From: Myxococcales bacterium
Lineage (GTDB): Bacteria; Myxococcota; Myxococcia; Myxococcales; JAKAPL01
Direction of reading: 5' to 3'
NCBI GenBank assembly: GCA_021783235.1
Contig: JAJXUD010000008.1
Span: 1 to 64,000 of the forward strand
Length of the DNA: 64,000 nucleotides
A program made the translations under genes and the position numbers. The notes beneath the pieces are model-generated. The model did no database searches, was not told where the DNA came from, and saw only the letters and a list, made by a program, of their open reading frames with translations. Shown here piece by piece: positions 33,602 through 43,500 of this stretch. Numbering within the stretch: the first letter of the stretch is position 1; every line of letters begins with the position of its first letter.

Positions 33602-34687
33602 TCAGGCCCGCTCGGTCGGGTCGCGCACGACCTCTGCGGCGGCGGCCAGCCTCTCGAGGAGCGCCACGCTCTCGGGGCGTCGCAGGCGGGACGGTTCGAA
33701 GGGCGTGGGAGCGGCCGCCCAGCGGCGCCGCAGCTTTTCGACGCGGTTCGCTGCCTCGAATAGCCGGTCCTTGATTCGATCGTCCTGCTCGGCGGCGCGC
33801 CGCAGGGCGTCGATCGCCTCCACCTGGCGATCGGCCCGGTGGCAGACGAGGAGGAGGTCGCAGCCGGCGAGCACCGCCTGCACGGCGGCCTCCCCCACTG
33901 GCCAGCGCTCGGCGATGGCTCCCATTTCGAGGTCGTCGGAGACGAGCACGCCCTGGAAGCCGATCTCCTCTCGGAGGAGCCCGAGCGCCTTGGACGAGAG
34001 CGTCGCGGGGAGGGCTGGGTCGAGCGCCTCGAAGACGACGTGGGCCGTCATCATGCTCGCCACCCCGGCGCGCGCCAGCGCCTGGAACGGCGGCAGCTCG
34101 ACCTCTCGCAGCCGCGCGAGGTCGTGCGGCAATCGCGGCAGCGTCTCGTGCGAGTCCTGCGTCGTGTCGCCGTGCCCGGGAAAGTGTTTGGCGCAGGCGG
34201 CGACCCCAGCCGACTGGATGCCGCGCGCCATCGCGGCGCCGAGCTTTCCGCAGAGCGCGGCTCGCCGGCCGAAGCTGCGGTCGCCGATGACCGGGTTCAG
34301 TGGGTTCGAGTCGACATCGACGACCGGCGCGAAGTCGAGGTCGAAGCCGACGGCCCTGCACTCCTCGCCGAGAATCCGCCCGATCGCCTCGGCCAGGGCC
34401 GCGTCGCCCCCGGCGCCGACCTGCCGCATGGGTGGCACGCGCGTGAAGCCCTCGCGCAGCCGCGCCACGCGGCCTCCCTCCTGATCCAGGCAGAGGAGAA
34501 ACGGCCGCGCCGCCCGAGTCTTGAGCTCCGCGGTGAGAGAGGCGATCTCGGCGGGCTCCCCGATGTTCGATTTGAAGAAGATGGCCCCGGAGATGCCGCG
34601 GTCGACGAGCGCCCCCGTCTCCGCGGGAACCTCCTGTCCGGGAAAGCCGACGACCAAGAGCGAGGCTGCCAGGCGATCGAGATCCAT
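33602..34687 (-). CDS. nagZ: Beta-N-acetylhexosaminidase, GH3 (NagZ type)
   Basis: A 361-residue enzyme with no signal peptide, so probably cytoplasmic. It removes GlcNAc from GlcNAc-anhydromuramyl peptides during peptidoglycan recycling. The NagZ catalytic loop is intact: KHFPGHGDTTQDSHETLP (H168 to H180), and the nucleophile Asp lies in SDDLEMGAI (251-252). The C-terminus ends soon after the barrel, as in single-domain NagZ. It follows the VWA gene by 9 bp and is likely the last gene of the MoxR-DUF58-VWA unit, tying that unit to wall metabolism. Confidence 0.92.
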   Translation of the reverse strand: MDLDRLAASLLVVGFPGQEVPAETGALVDRGISGAIFFKSNIGEPAEIASLTAELKTRAARPFLLCLDQEGGRVARLREGFTRVPPMRQVGAGGDAALAEAIGRILGEECRAVGFDLDFAPVVDVDSNPLNPVIGDRSFGRRAALCGKLGAAMARGIQSAGVAACAKHFPGHGDTTQDSHETLPRLPHDLARLREVELPPFQALARAGVASMMTAHVVFEALDPALPATLSSKALGLLREEIGFQGVLVSDDLEMGAIAERWPVGEAAVQAVLAGCDLLLVCHRADRQVEAIDALRRAAEQDDRIKDRLFEAANRVEKLRRRWAAAPTPFEPSRLRRPESVALLERLAAAAEVVRDPTERA

Positions 34688-34696
34688 GGGGTCCCT

Positions 34697-36826
34697 TCAG
34701 CGCAGGAGGATGCCTTCGAGGAGGAAAGCAACAGCGACCACTTCGAGCAAGCTCGTCCAGAGTGGTACGTCGCGGTGCCCCGGGTCCCCCTCGACGATCC
34801 CAGGGGGCGGCGAGATGCCGAGGCGCGCCTCGATCTCGCCGGGCGCGAGCCGGCGGGTATCGCTCTCGCGCGGATCGAAGGCGGCGGCGAAAGCGAGCGG
34901 CGGGGCGTCCTCGACCTTCCCGTCGGCCTTGGCGCGGATTCGCCAGACGCCCGCCTCGGGCACGGCGGAGAGCCCGATGCCCCCGGAGGGGAGCCGGACC
35001 AACGGCTGCTCCTTGCCCGACGGACTCGTGGCGGAGACGGGAGTCATGCCCGGTGGTGAGCTCAGCTCGTGGGACCGACCCACGAGCGTGACGCCCTCGA
35101 TGCGCCCCTCGCCCGATCGCGAGAGCTCACGGGCGATCTCCTGCATCATCGGCACGAAGCTCGTTCGGATGGGCCAGTCGCTCCACTCCCGGGCAACGCT
35201 CGAGGTGAAGAGAAAGACGCGCCCCTTCCCCTCCTCCGCCTCGACGAGGGCGGGGGCGCCGTCCTCGTAGGAGGCCAGCACGCGAGCCGGCCGCCCCGAC
35301 GGCTCGACGAGCACGTAGCGGTAGATCCGGACGTCCGTGAGCCCAGCCCCGGCGGTTCCGGAAAAGGGTGCGAAGAGGGGCGATGCCGCGTCCACGCGTG
35401 AGAAATGGGCAGGCGTCTCATCGGTGAGGCCGTTCTCCTCGCCGCTCGCCTCCCCGCGTGACAGGTGGGGCGGAGGGGCCGCCGTCTTGATCACCCGGGG
35501 AGTCATCGGGAGGAGCTCCCCCAGGCTCTGGCCGAGAGCCTCGGGATCGATTCGATCGCCCATGGAAACGAAGAGCCCGCCGCCGCCCCGGACGAATCGG
35601 CTCAAGGCCGCCGCGACCTCGGGTCGAAGCGCGCGGACGTTCAGGATGAAGACCGCGTCGGCCAGGTCGAAGTCCGAAGGGGTCAAGGCGTCGGGATCGA
35701 TCGTGCGCGTGCCAATGCCGCTTCCGCCGGCCTCGAGCGCGGTCGCGAGGAAGTAGGCCTCGTCGTCAAACCGCAGCGGCGACGGCGCGCCGTCGACGAG
35801 CAAGGCGTGGCTCCTACGGGGCACGTCGAGCACGAAGGCGCGCGCATCGTCGTCCGAGAGGTCATCCGGGGAGAGGGCTACCTCTCCGACGGAGATCTGG
35901 CCTGGCGGAAAGCTCGCGGCGAGCGATTTGCGGATGGCGCCCTCGGCTGGAAGGTCACAGAAGCCGCGGGCGAGGACCTGCCCTGCCGACCGGAGCGAGA
36001 CGTCGACGTTCCGAGCGGGGGCGTCCGAGAAGCTCCGGACGGTGAAGTCGAACCGGTACGCGTGGTCGCCCACCTCGGGGGCCCGGCGAATCGACAGATC
36101 GGTGATCGCCCGGTTCGGCAGCTTCGCGCGCGCGGCGTCGACGACCTCGATCTCTGGGCGCAGGGCGCCGTGGGCCGTCTGGACGGTCGGGGGCGGGCGG
36201 GAGAGGTCCCAGTCCGCCCCGGTGCCGTCCGTGAAGACGACGATTCGCCGGCGCGGGAGCTGTGAGCCGGCGAGCGCGCCGGCGGCCTGGGCCGCGCAGG
36301 AGGAGAGGTCGCCCGGCTCTTCCGATGGCCGCAGCCGGTCGAGCAGCTCGCGGGCCCCGGAGTGGTCGAAGCTCGGGACTGGAGGCGCGGGCTCGCGCGG
36401 CGCGCAGAGCGACACCGAGACGGAGTCCTCGGCCGAGAGGTCGGCGAGCCTCGCCCGGGCCAGCCGTCGCGCCCGCTCGAAGAGCGACGATCCCGACAGC
36501 CGGTAGCGCATCGACCCGGATCCATCGATCACCAGCACCGTCGCGGCGGGCCCCCTCGTCGCCAGGGCGCCGGGGCCGCTTCCGGCGCGCGCGAAATGTG
36601 GGCGAGCGAGCGCCAGCGGCAGCGCGACGAGTGCGATCATCCGGAGGGCGAGCAAGAGCAATCGCTTGAGTCGCAGCCGCCGCGCGTTCGAGCGTCTGGA
36701 GCGCAGCAGAAAGTCGAGCGCCGCGAACGGCTGCGATCGTGCCCGCCGCCGGTCGATGAGATGGACGACGATCGGAAGCGCGCCGGCCAATGCTCCGAGC
36801 GCGAGGAGTGGGTGAGCGAAGCTCAC
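34697..36826 (-). CDS. BatA-like membrane protein with a von Willebrand factor A domain
   Basis: A 709-residue protein. The N-terminus (MSFAHPLLALGALAGALPIVVHLID, then a second helix at 56-74) is the BatA-type membrane module. A VWA domain follows with the metal site DGSGS at residues 101-105. The middle region, with a glutamine-amidotransferase-like ADAVFILNVRAL segment and a GGGLFVSMGD turn, resembles the extra domain of long Bat proteins. One more helix ends the protein. Related proteins work with MoxR ATPases in envelope stress and complex maturation. The start overlaps the DUF58 stop by 4 bp. Confidence 0.85.
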   Translation of the reverse strand: MSFAHPLLALGALAGALPIVVHLIDRRRARSQPFAALDFLLRSRRSNARRLRLKRLLLLALRMIALVALPLALARPHFARAGSGPGALATRGPAATVLVIDGSGSMRYRLSGSSLFERARRLARARLADLSAEDSVSVSLCAPREPAPPVPSFDHSGARELLDRLRPSEEPGDLSSCAAQAAGALAGSQLPRRRIVVFTDGTGADWDLSRPPPTVQTAHGALRPEIEVVDAARAKLPNRAITDLSIRRAPEVGDHAYRFDFTVRSFSDAPARNVDVSLRSAGQVLARGFCDLPAEGAIRKSLAASFPPGQISVGEVALSPDDLSDDDARAFVLDVPRRSHALLVDGAPSPLRFDDEAYFLATALEAGGSGIGTRTIDPDALTPSDFDLADAVFILNVRALRPEVAAALSRFVRGGGGLFVSMGDRIDPEALGQSLGELLPMTPRVIKTAAPPPHLSRGEASGEENGLTDETPAHFSRVDAASPLFAPFSGTAGAGLTDVRIYRYVLVEPSGRPARVLASYEDGAPALVEAEEGKGRVFLFTSSVAREWSDWPIRTSFVPMMQEIARELSRSGEGRIEGVTLVGRSHELSSPPGMTPVSATSPSGKEQPLVRLPSGGIGLSAVPEAGVWRIRAKADGKVEDAPPLAFAAAFDPRESDTRRLAPGEIEARLGISPPPGIVEGDPGHRDVPLWTSLLEVVAVAFLLEGILLR

Positions 36827-37785
36827 GGCAGCCCCGCGCCCCGCCTGCCGCGCCGGGCGAGAAAGCGCACGAGGCCCCGATCGAGCGGCTCGTCGGTGCG
36901 GAGCAACTCGTGGTCGCAGTCGCGCTCGCGGCAGAGCGTGCGGGTGTGTGCGAGGAAGGTGCTCATCTCCGCGAGGTAGCCGTCGCGCAGCTCGAGAGGG
37001 TTCGCCTCGAGCCGTCGGTCGTCCTCCATGCCGAGAAAGAGAGTGGGGTCCTCGAAGGGGAAGTCGAGCTCGTGGGCGTCGAGGATCTGGAACACGGAGA
37101 GCTGGATCGAGAGCGCCCGAAGCTGGAGCAGCTCTCTCAGGCCGGGCTGCTCCCCGGGCTCCGGAGATGACTCGAAGAGGTCCGAGAAGAGGAGGACGAG
37201 CGCCCGTCGCCCCGCCTTCTCGGCCAGCAGCCGGGCGGCGGCGCCGAGGTTCGTCGGGCCGTCCGGCCTCGCCGCGGAGAGCCGCTCGACGATGGCCTTG
37301 GCATGGGCCGGGGAGGAGTGGGGCGGCAGGAGCTCGACGCGGCCGCCTTGCAGGAGGCAGAGGCCGACCTGGTCCTGCTGGCGGACGAGGAGCAGCGCGA
37401 GGGCGGCCGCGGCCGTCGTCGCCACCTCGAGCTTGCTCATCGGACCGCTGCCGTACCCCATGGATGCCGAGGCGTCGACCACGAGGTAGGCCCGCAGGTT
37501 GGTCTCGTGCTCGAAGCGTTTGATGTAGTAGCGATCGAACTTCCCGTAAGCCTTCCAGTCGATGTGCCGGATCTCGTCGCCCGGGGTGTACTCCTTGTGC
37601 TCGGCGAACTCGACCGACTGGCCCTGGTGGGGCGATTTGTGAAGGCCGGAGAGCAGCCCCTCGACGACTGCCCGCGCCCGAAGGTGGAGGCCGGCAATCC
37701 GGGCGAGCAGCTCAGGGTCGAGTGCCGAACGGGCGCCACCGGAGGAAGGGGCCCCGGGGCCGACCGCTGCCGATTCGTCGGCCAC
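36823..37785 (-). CDS. DUF58 domain protein
   Basis: A 320-residue soluble protein. It holds the DUF58 core motif EYTPGDEIRHIDWKAYGK (residues 65-82), followed by a VWA-like fold with the metal motif DASAS (104-108). DUF58 proteins are the regular partners of MoxR ATPases. It sits directly between moxR (3 bp gap) and the VWA gene (4-bp overlap), so the three are translated from one message. No signal peptide or membrane helix is present, unlike many DUF58 proteins. Confidence 0.92.
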   Translation of the reverse strand: MADESAAVGPGAPSSGGARSALDPELLARIAGLHLRARAVVEGLLSGLHKSPHQGQSVEFAEHKEYTPGDEIRHIDWKAYGKFDRYYIKRFEHETNLRAYLVVDASASMGYGSGPMSKLEVATTAAAALALLLVRQQDQVGLCLLQGGRVELLPPHSSPAHAKAIVERLSAARPDGPTNLGAAARLLAEKAGRRALVLLFSDLFESSPEPGEQPGLRELLQLRALSIQLSVFQILDAHELDFPFEDPTLFLGMEDDRRLEANPLELRDGYLAEMSTFLAHTRTLCRERDCDHELLRTDEPLDRGLVRFLARRGRRGAGLP

Positions 37786-37788
37786 CCG

Positions 37789-38835
37789 TCAGCTCCGCAC
37801 GACCTCGAGCAGCCTGTCGACGATGGCGGCCCCGTCGAGCCCCTCGGCCTCGGCGTGAAAGTTCGGGATGAGGCGGTGGCGAAGGACCGGCCGCGCCAGG
37901 GCTCGAACGTCCTCGATCTCGGCGGCGAAGCGGCCGTCCAGGATCGCGCGCGCCTTGGCCGCGAGGACGAGGTACTGCGACGCCCGGGGGCCCGCACCCC
38001 AGGACAGATAGCGGTCGACGAAGTCGGGAGCCCCGGGGCTCTTCGGGCGGGAGCGGCGGACGAGCTCGACGGCGTGGCGGACGACGTGGTCCGCCACGGG
38101 CACCCGCAGGACGAGCGCCTGGAGCCGGAGAATCTCGGCCGGTGTCAGCACCGGGGCGACGTCGCGCGCCGCTCCGCCGGTGGTGGTCCGGACGATCTGA
38201 AGCTCCTCGTCGGCGGATGGGTAGCCCACGTCGACGAGGAACATGAAGCGATCGAGCTGGGCTTCCGGGAGCGGGTAGGTCCCCTCCTGCTCGATCGGGT
38301 TCTGCGTCGCGAACACGAGGAACGGCTGCTCGAGGGGATAGGTCCGCCCCCCCGCGGTGACGCGCCCCTCGGCCATCGCCTGCAGCAGGGCCGCCTGGGT
38401 CTTCGGCGGCGTGCGGTTGATCTCGTCGGCGAGGATCAGGTTCGCGAAGAGCGGGCCGGGAACGAAGCGAAACGTTCGCTTGCCGGTGGAGCGATCCTCT
38501 TCGAGAACATCGGTCCCGGTGATGTCCGACGGCATCAGGTCGGGGGTGAACTGGACGCGGTTGAAGCGCAGGTCGAGGACGTCGGCGAGCGTCGAGATGA
38601 GGAGAGTCTTCGCGAGCCCCGGAACGCCGACGAAGAGGCAGTGGCCCCGCGAGAAGAGGCCCACGAGAAGGTGCTGGATGACCTCTCGCTGGCCCACCAC
38701 GCGCTTGCCGATCTCCGCCTCGAGCCTCGCGCGCGCCTCGGCGAGCCCGCGGACCTGGGTGATGTCGTCCTCGGCGCTCGCTGGCCCGGAAGGGACGAGG
38801 GTCGCGCCGGCGCTGTTTCGGTCGAGCTCGGACAT
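37789..38835 (-). CDS. MoxR-family AAA+ ATPase
   Basis: A 348-residue ATPase. Walker A is GVPGLAKT, Walker B lies in LILADEINRTPPKTQAALLQAMAE, and a sensor-1 FATQNPIEQEGTYPLPEAQ segment follows, all typical of MoxR. Family members act as chaperones for metal or cofactor insertion and complex assembly together with VWA proteins. ATG 38835 is chosen: a -10-like TACAAT lies 9 bp upstream, and the next in-frame start (38916) lies upstream of it. First gene of the MoxR-DUF58-VWA-NagZ unit. Confidence 0.95.
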   Translation of the reverse strand: MSELDRNSAGATLVPSGPASAEDDITQVRGLAEARARLEAEIGKRVVGQREVIQHLLVGLFSRGHCLFVGVPGLAKTLLISTLADVLDLRFNRVQFTPDLMPSDITGTDVLEEDRSTGKRTFRFVPGPLFANLILADEINRTPPKTQAALLQAMAEGRVTAGGRTYPLEQPFLVFATQNPIEQEGTYPLPEAQLDRFMFLVDVGYPSADEELQIVRTTTGGAARDVAPVLTPAEILRLQALVLRVPVADHVVRHAVELVRRSRPKSPGAPDFVDRYLSWGAGPRASQYLVLAAKARAILDGRFAAEIEDVRALARPVLRHRLIPNFHAEAEGLDGAAIVDRLLEVVRS

Positions 38836-38844
38836 GGATGCTGG

Positions 38845-38873
38845 ATTGTAGCGATTGCGGCGCGGCCCGTCAG
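38845..38873 (-). promoter_or_regulatory. Putative moxR operon promoter, leaderless type
   Basis: On the minus strand CTGACG (38868-38873), a 17-bp spacer and TACAAT (38845-38850), which ends 9 bp before the moxR ATG. No Shine-Dalgarno precedes the ATG. Confidence 0.45.
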
Positions 38874-39013
38874 CCGCCATCGTGACTCCCGGGCGCTCCC
38901 TGGCTCGCTCGCCCATCGGCTGGGCTCACGGTGGGATGCGCTCCCTGAACGGGCTGCCTCGAGAACGGGGCCCCTGGCTTCTCCGTGCTCAAAACCCGGC
39001 TGTCGCGGCCGCG

Positions 39014-40573
39014 CTAGTTCGCCTCGAGCACCGCCAGGATCTTCTGCTCCGCTCGCTCTCCCGCGACGTCTCCGCGACCTCGGTCCGCTGCCGCCAGGGC
39101 CGCATGAATGGTCGGATCGAACGGATCGACCTCGTTCGCCTCGAGCAGCTCCGAGCGCGCCTCGCGCCAGCGCTTTTGCGCCAGCAGGATCTCGCCGAGG
39201 TGCAAGTGGGTCTGGGCGATTTGGGGAAAGGGGACGAGCGACTGGCGCAAAATGCGCTCGGCGTCCGCGGCCTTCCCCGCCGCGACCAGCGCCAATGCGT
39301 AGACGTTCGAGAGGGGCGGCGAGCGGGCGCCCACGCGGGCCTCGGCCTTTCCGTACTCGACTATCGCCGCTGCCGTTCGCTTGCGCGCGTGAAGCAGCTC
39401 TCCGAGATGGGCGAAGCGGCGCGCGTCCGGGTCGTCGAGCTCGTCGAACTCGCCGTAGTCCGGCTCACCGGTCTTTCGGACGGCCTTCTCCTTCGCGCCG
39501 TCATCCGCCGAGGACCGGAAGCGGAGCTTCTCCGTCGTGAGCGGCAGCACGCCCTCCGGCAGGGGCAGGGTCGCGAGGTAATTCTTCCAGCCGCGCTGGA
39601 AGTCCGCGAACGGCTCGCTCGTGACGTCGGCCACCGCCGCCTGGTCGCTCTCTCCCCCGCGCAGATCGTCGAGCAGCTTCTGCAGCCCCCGCCTCCCGCC
39701 GTGCCGGCGATAGAGGAACTCCACCGCGGTGAAGACCTCGGCGAAGGCGAGCGTCGCGTCCTCCTGGGTGGGCAGCAGCGCCATCGAGGGATGCATCTGC
39801 GCGAAGGTGATGAGGTCGTTCTTCTTGAGCCTCCGCGCGAGGAGCGCCGCGGCTGCCGGCGAGAGCGCGAGCCCCGCGTCGCCGCGCCAGCGGCTCTCCT
39901 CGAACTTGGCGATCCCCTCGTGGAGCCAGATGGGCACCGTGTCGTCGCTGCGACGGGTCACGAGGTAGTGGGTGAACTCGTGAGCCAGCGTGTCCTGCCA
40001 CGCGTAGCCGGTCACGAGGGCGCGTGGGCTCGTCACCATGAGCTTGTCGAACTTGCAGAGCGCAATCGTGCCGCTTGCCTCGATCTCCTTCTCGGTCAAC
40101 GGCGAGAGGCGCGACAGCGCCGCCGGGTCGCGCAAGATCTCGACCCGGACCTTCTCCTTGGGGAAGAAGCCGATGTCCTGACCGATTCGCTCGTAGGCGA
40201 GCTCGAGCGTGTCCAGCGCGTACCCGGCGAGGATCTCGTCCTTCCCCTTGGGGAACCGAAGGACGAAGTGGGCGCTCTGGCGCTCGTCGTAGCTCCCGAC
40301 CTCCTCGAGCGTCGCTCGGGCGAGCTTTCCGAACTGCGAGCGCTCATCCAGCAGGGCCACGGCACCGGCGTAGTCCCCCTCGTAGAAGCGGACGCGGCCG
40401 AGCAGTTCGTCGGTGGCCTCGTTCTTTCCGAAGCCGGCAATCAGCTCTTCCGCCAGCTTCCGGGCAGCGGAAACGTTCCAGCGCTCCAGCGCCGATTGGG
40501 CCCTCTCGAACTCGGCCTTCGGGTCGGAAGTCCCGGAACCGGCGAGCGCCACGAGAAGGAGCGAGGCGATCAC
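39014..40573 (-). CDS. Peptidase-MA-like zinc metallopeptidase with TPR repeats
   Basis: A 519-residue protein with a short hydrophobic N-terminus (MIASLLLVALAGSG) that may be a signal. TPR-like helices lie at about 20-95. A gluzincin catalytic core follows with HEFTH (H198, E199, H202) and the third ligand region LHEGIAKFEE (E219). Further TPR-like repeats occupy about 385-515. The architecture matches peptidase-MA-like proteins, often exported. The start overlaps the stop of the upstream DUF4175 gene by 4 bp, so the two are coupled. Confidence 0.82.
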   Translation of the reverse strand: MIASLLLVALAGSGTSDPKAEFERAQSALERWNVSAARKLAEELIAGFGKNEATDELLGRVRFYEGDYAGAVALLDERSQFGKLARATLEEVGSYDERQSAHFVLRFPKGKDEILAGYALDTLELAYERIGQDIGFFPKEKVRVEILRDPAALSRLSPLTEKEIEASGTIALCKFDKLMVTSPRALVTGYAWQDTLAHEFTHYLVTRRSDDTVPIWLHEGIAKFEESRWRGDAGLALSPAAAALLARRLKKNDLITFAQMHPSMALLPTQEDATLAFAEVFTAVEFLYRRHGGRRGLQKLLDDLRGGESDQAAVADVTSEPFADFQRGWKNYLATLPLPEGVLPLTTEKLRFRSSADDGAKEKAVRKTGEPDYGEFDELDDPDARRFAHLGELLHARKRTAAAIVEYGKAEARVGARSPPLSNVYALALVAAGKAADAERILRQSLVPFPQIAQTHLHLGEILLAQKRWREARSELLEANEVDPFDPTIHAALAAADRGRGDVAGERAEQKILAVLEAN

Positions 40574-43500
40574 CGGACAATCTCCTGGTAGTACTTCTTC
40601 ACCTGGTCCTCGTACTGCGGCGGCGCCTTCTGCTTCATCGCGTCGAGGACGTCTTGCCGGAACTCGGGCGGCACCCGGTATTGGTCAGCGCCGGGAATGA
40701 CCACCTTCTCGCGATCCTCCGCCCCCTCCCCGCCCTCGCCATCGGGGCTCTCTTCCCCTGGTCCGGAGCTCGCGAAGGGCATGGGGAAGCCGCCGCCGCC
40801 GCTCGCTCCCTTCTGCCCCTGATCGAGCGAACGGCGCAGCGAATCGAGCTGCCGCAGCGCCCCCTGCTCCGACTCGCTCGCCTTGCCTGGCTGCCGGGCG
40901 GCGAGGCTTCGCTGCGCCTGCCCCATCTGAGAGCCCGCCTCCTCGAGCTGCTGTCGGGCGGACGGATCGAAGATCGGGGCCTGGTCCTGGAGCTTCCTGA
41001 TCTCCTGCCGGACTTGCCCGAGTTGGCCCTGTAGCGTCTGCTGCCGCTTGGAAAGCTCCTCGAGCTTCCGCTGGTCTGACGGCGACAGGAGCTGGTCGTC
41101 CTTCGGGAAGAGCTTCTCGATCTGATCGCGCACCCCCTCCAGCAGCGCCCGGGCCTCGCCCAGCCGGTGGCCGGCCAGGTCGAGCGCGGGGGGAGAGGAA
41201 CCGCCGGGACTTGCGCCGAGCGCGCCGTCGGCGGCGAGCTGCTGTTCGCGCGAGATCTGTGCTTCGGCGCCCCGGGACGACTGGGCCGCCTGCCGCGCGC
41301 TGCGGAGCGCCTGGTCGAGGTCGTGGGAGCCGAGGGCCCGGTCGAGGTCCTGGGTCTTCTCCTTCGCGGTCCCGAGAGGGTCCTCCCCGAACAGGCCGGG
41401 GGGTAGGATGGCCTCTGGTACGGCGCCGAGCGCGGCCTTCGCCTTCGCCACGTCCCCACGCAGCCTCTCGATCCGCTTCGCGGAGGCCGGTGCTTGCGCC
41501 TCGGCGGCTTTCCGGTAGCGGCTTCGGATCGCCTCGGTCTTCGAGGCGACCTGCTTCTCGTCGTCCGCCAGGTGGCCGAGATCGCGCTGCAAGTCGCGGA
41601 CCTGCCGCGCCAGCTCCGGGTAGCGCTCTCCGGGCCGCCCGACGCCCCGGCTGAGTTGACGCTCCATCTGATCCAGGGCGCTGCCGAGTTCGTCGAGCTG
41701 CTTCTGCGCGGAATCGACGTCCCCTCGGGCGAGGGCCTTCTCGACGCCCTTCAGCCCCGTCGCGACGTCCTGGTTCTTCTGGAGGCGCGCCAACGCCTCC
41801 TGGTTCAGGTGCTCGTCGGAGAGTCCCTTCGCGAGCTCCGACATCCGGCTCATCAGCTCCGCGACGCGCTCCTCGAGCCTTGCGAGCTCGGCCTGGACGC
41901 GGGCCCTCAACTCTGCGGTCGGGGCCCGGCGGTAACGCTCCATCAGCTCCGAGAGCTCCCGCCGGCGCGACTGAAGCTCCTTGCTCAGCGAGACGAGGTC
42001 GAGCATCGTCTGCCGGTCGAGCAGCGCCTCCAAGTAGAGAACGTCCCGCTCGAGTCCGGCAATCTCGTCGTCGAGGGCCGCTTCGAAGGGGCGCGCCGCG
42101 CGAGCCCCGAATCGGCGAAACGAATGTAGGCCGAAGCCGCGGGCGTCCGAGGTCGCCGAGGCGCGCGCCCGCTCGGAGCGCGAGACGTTGGAGATCGCCC
42201 GGGCAATCGCCAACGGCGCCGCTCGGTCCTTGCGCAGGAGCCGGGCGCCCCTCTCCATGTCGTCGCAGAGCGCGAGGGCCCGGGCGTCGCTGGCGTCTCC
42301 CCCGGAAGTCTCGAGCTGCCCCGACCCGTCTCGGGCGCTCTGTTCATCGATGCGATCGGCGAGCACGAGGATGAGCCGGTTCCAGAGGGCCCGTGCCTGG
42401 GCGAGCGCCTCCCGGTGATGTTCGGCTTCCGAGAAGATCGAGAGCGTCTGGGCTCGGGCGCGACCCGACTTTGGGCCCGACACCGCGTCGTTGTCCACGG
42501 CCTCGATTGAATAGGTGACCCGGTCTCCAGGCGAGAGGTGCAGCCTGCCGAGGTCGAGGAGCGCGTCGCCCGCGATGCGCCGGGGCGCGTCGTCGGGCCG
42601 GCGCAGCGACACCCGTTCCTCCTTCGGATCTCCCGGGGCATGGAAGAGGAGTGCGATCTCCGAGAGGCCATAGTCGTCGCTGGCGTCGTAGTGGATGGTC
42701 ACCACCTCGTGGGCATCCACCTCGATCCGATCCTTGGGGGCCGAGATCGTCACCTGGGGCGGCGCGTCGACGTCGATCGAGATTGGTACCGCGGGGCCTT
42801 CGGCCACCGTCCGGCCCCGAGCGTCGAGGAAGCGGAAGAAGTAGCCGCCCGCCCGGCTCACGAGGAACGCTCCGGATAGCTCGCGCGTTCCCGAGAGAGT
42901 CAGCGGGACCGTCGTTCCGTTGACCACGACGACGGCGCTGCGTACGTCTCGGTCGGCGCGCGTCCGCAGCCGGACCTCGGTCCCGGCGGGGGCCGACACC
43001 TCGCCGTTCGTGCCGGCGATTGCGCGGGGGGGGAGGTGGGTGTGGGCGGGATAGAGCAGCGTCAGCTCGACGTCCCCCGTGATCGGCTCGCGGCTCGCCG
43101 AAACCCTCGCCGCCGTCGGCGGCCGCGCCAGCGCGGCGAAGCCGTCTCGCAGCCGGGCCGGGCCTGCCACGGCGAGAACCAGATCGAGCAGCGCGACGGC
43201 GATGCCCAGGAGGGCGAGAAGCGCCGCCCCGCGACCTGGGAGGAGCCGCCCGAGATTCAGCGAGCCGGCCCGCTCGGCGGCCCAGCTGGCGTGCGCCTCG
43301 ACCAGCGAGGGAGAGAACCCATCGCCTCCTGCGCCGCGCAGTTCGATTGCCGAGCGGAGGACCGAGCGCGTCGTCGGATCCTCGACCCGCAGCGCCGCCG
43401 CGAGCTCCAGGGCCGCCTCGCGGCGCTTCAGCGCGACGAACGCCGCTGCGGCGAGCGCGATGCCACCGGCCCCAGAGAGCGCCACGGCGCGTCGGAGAGA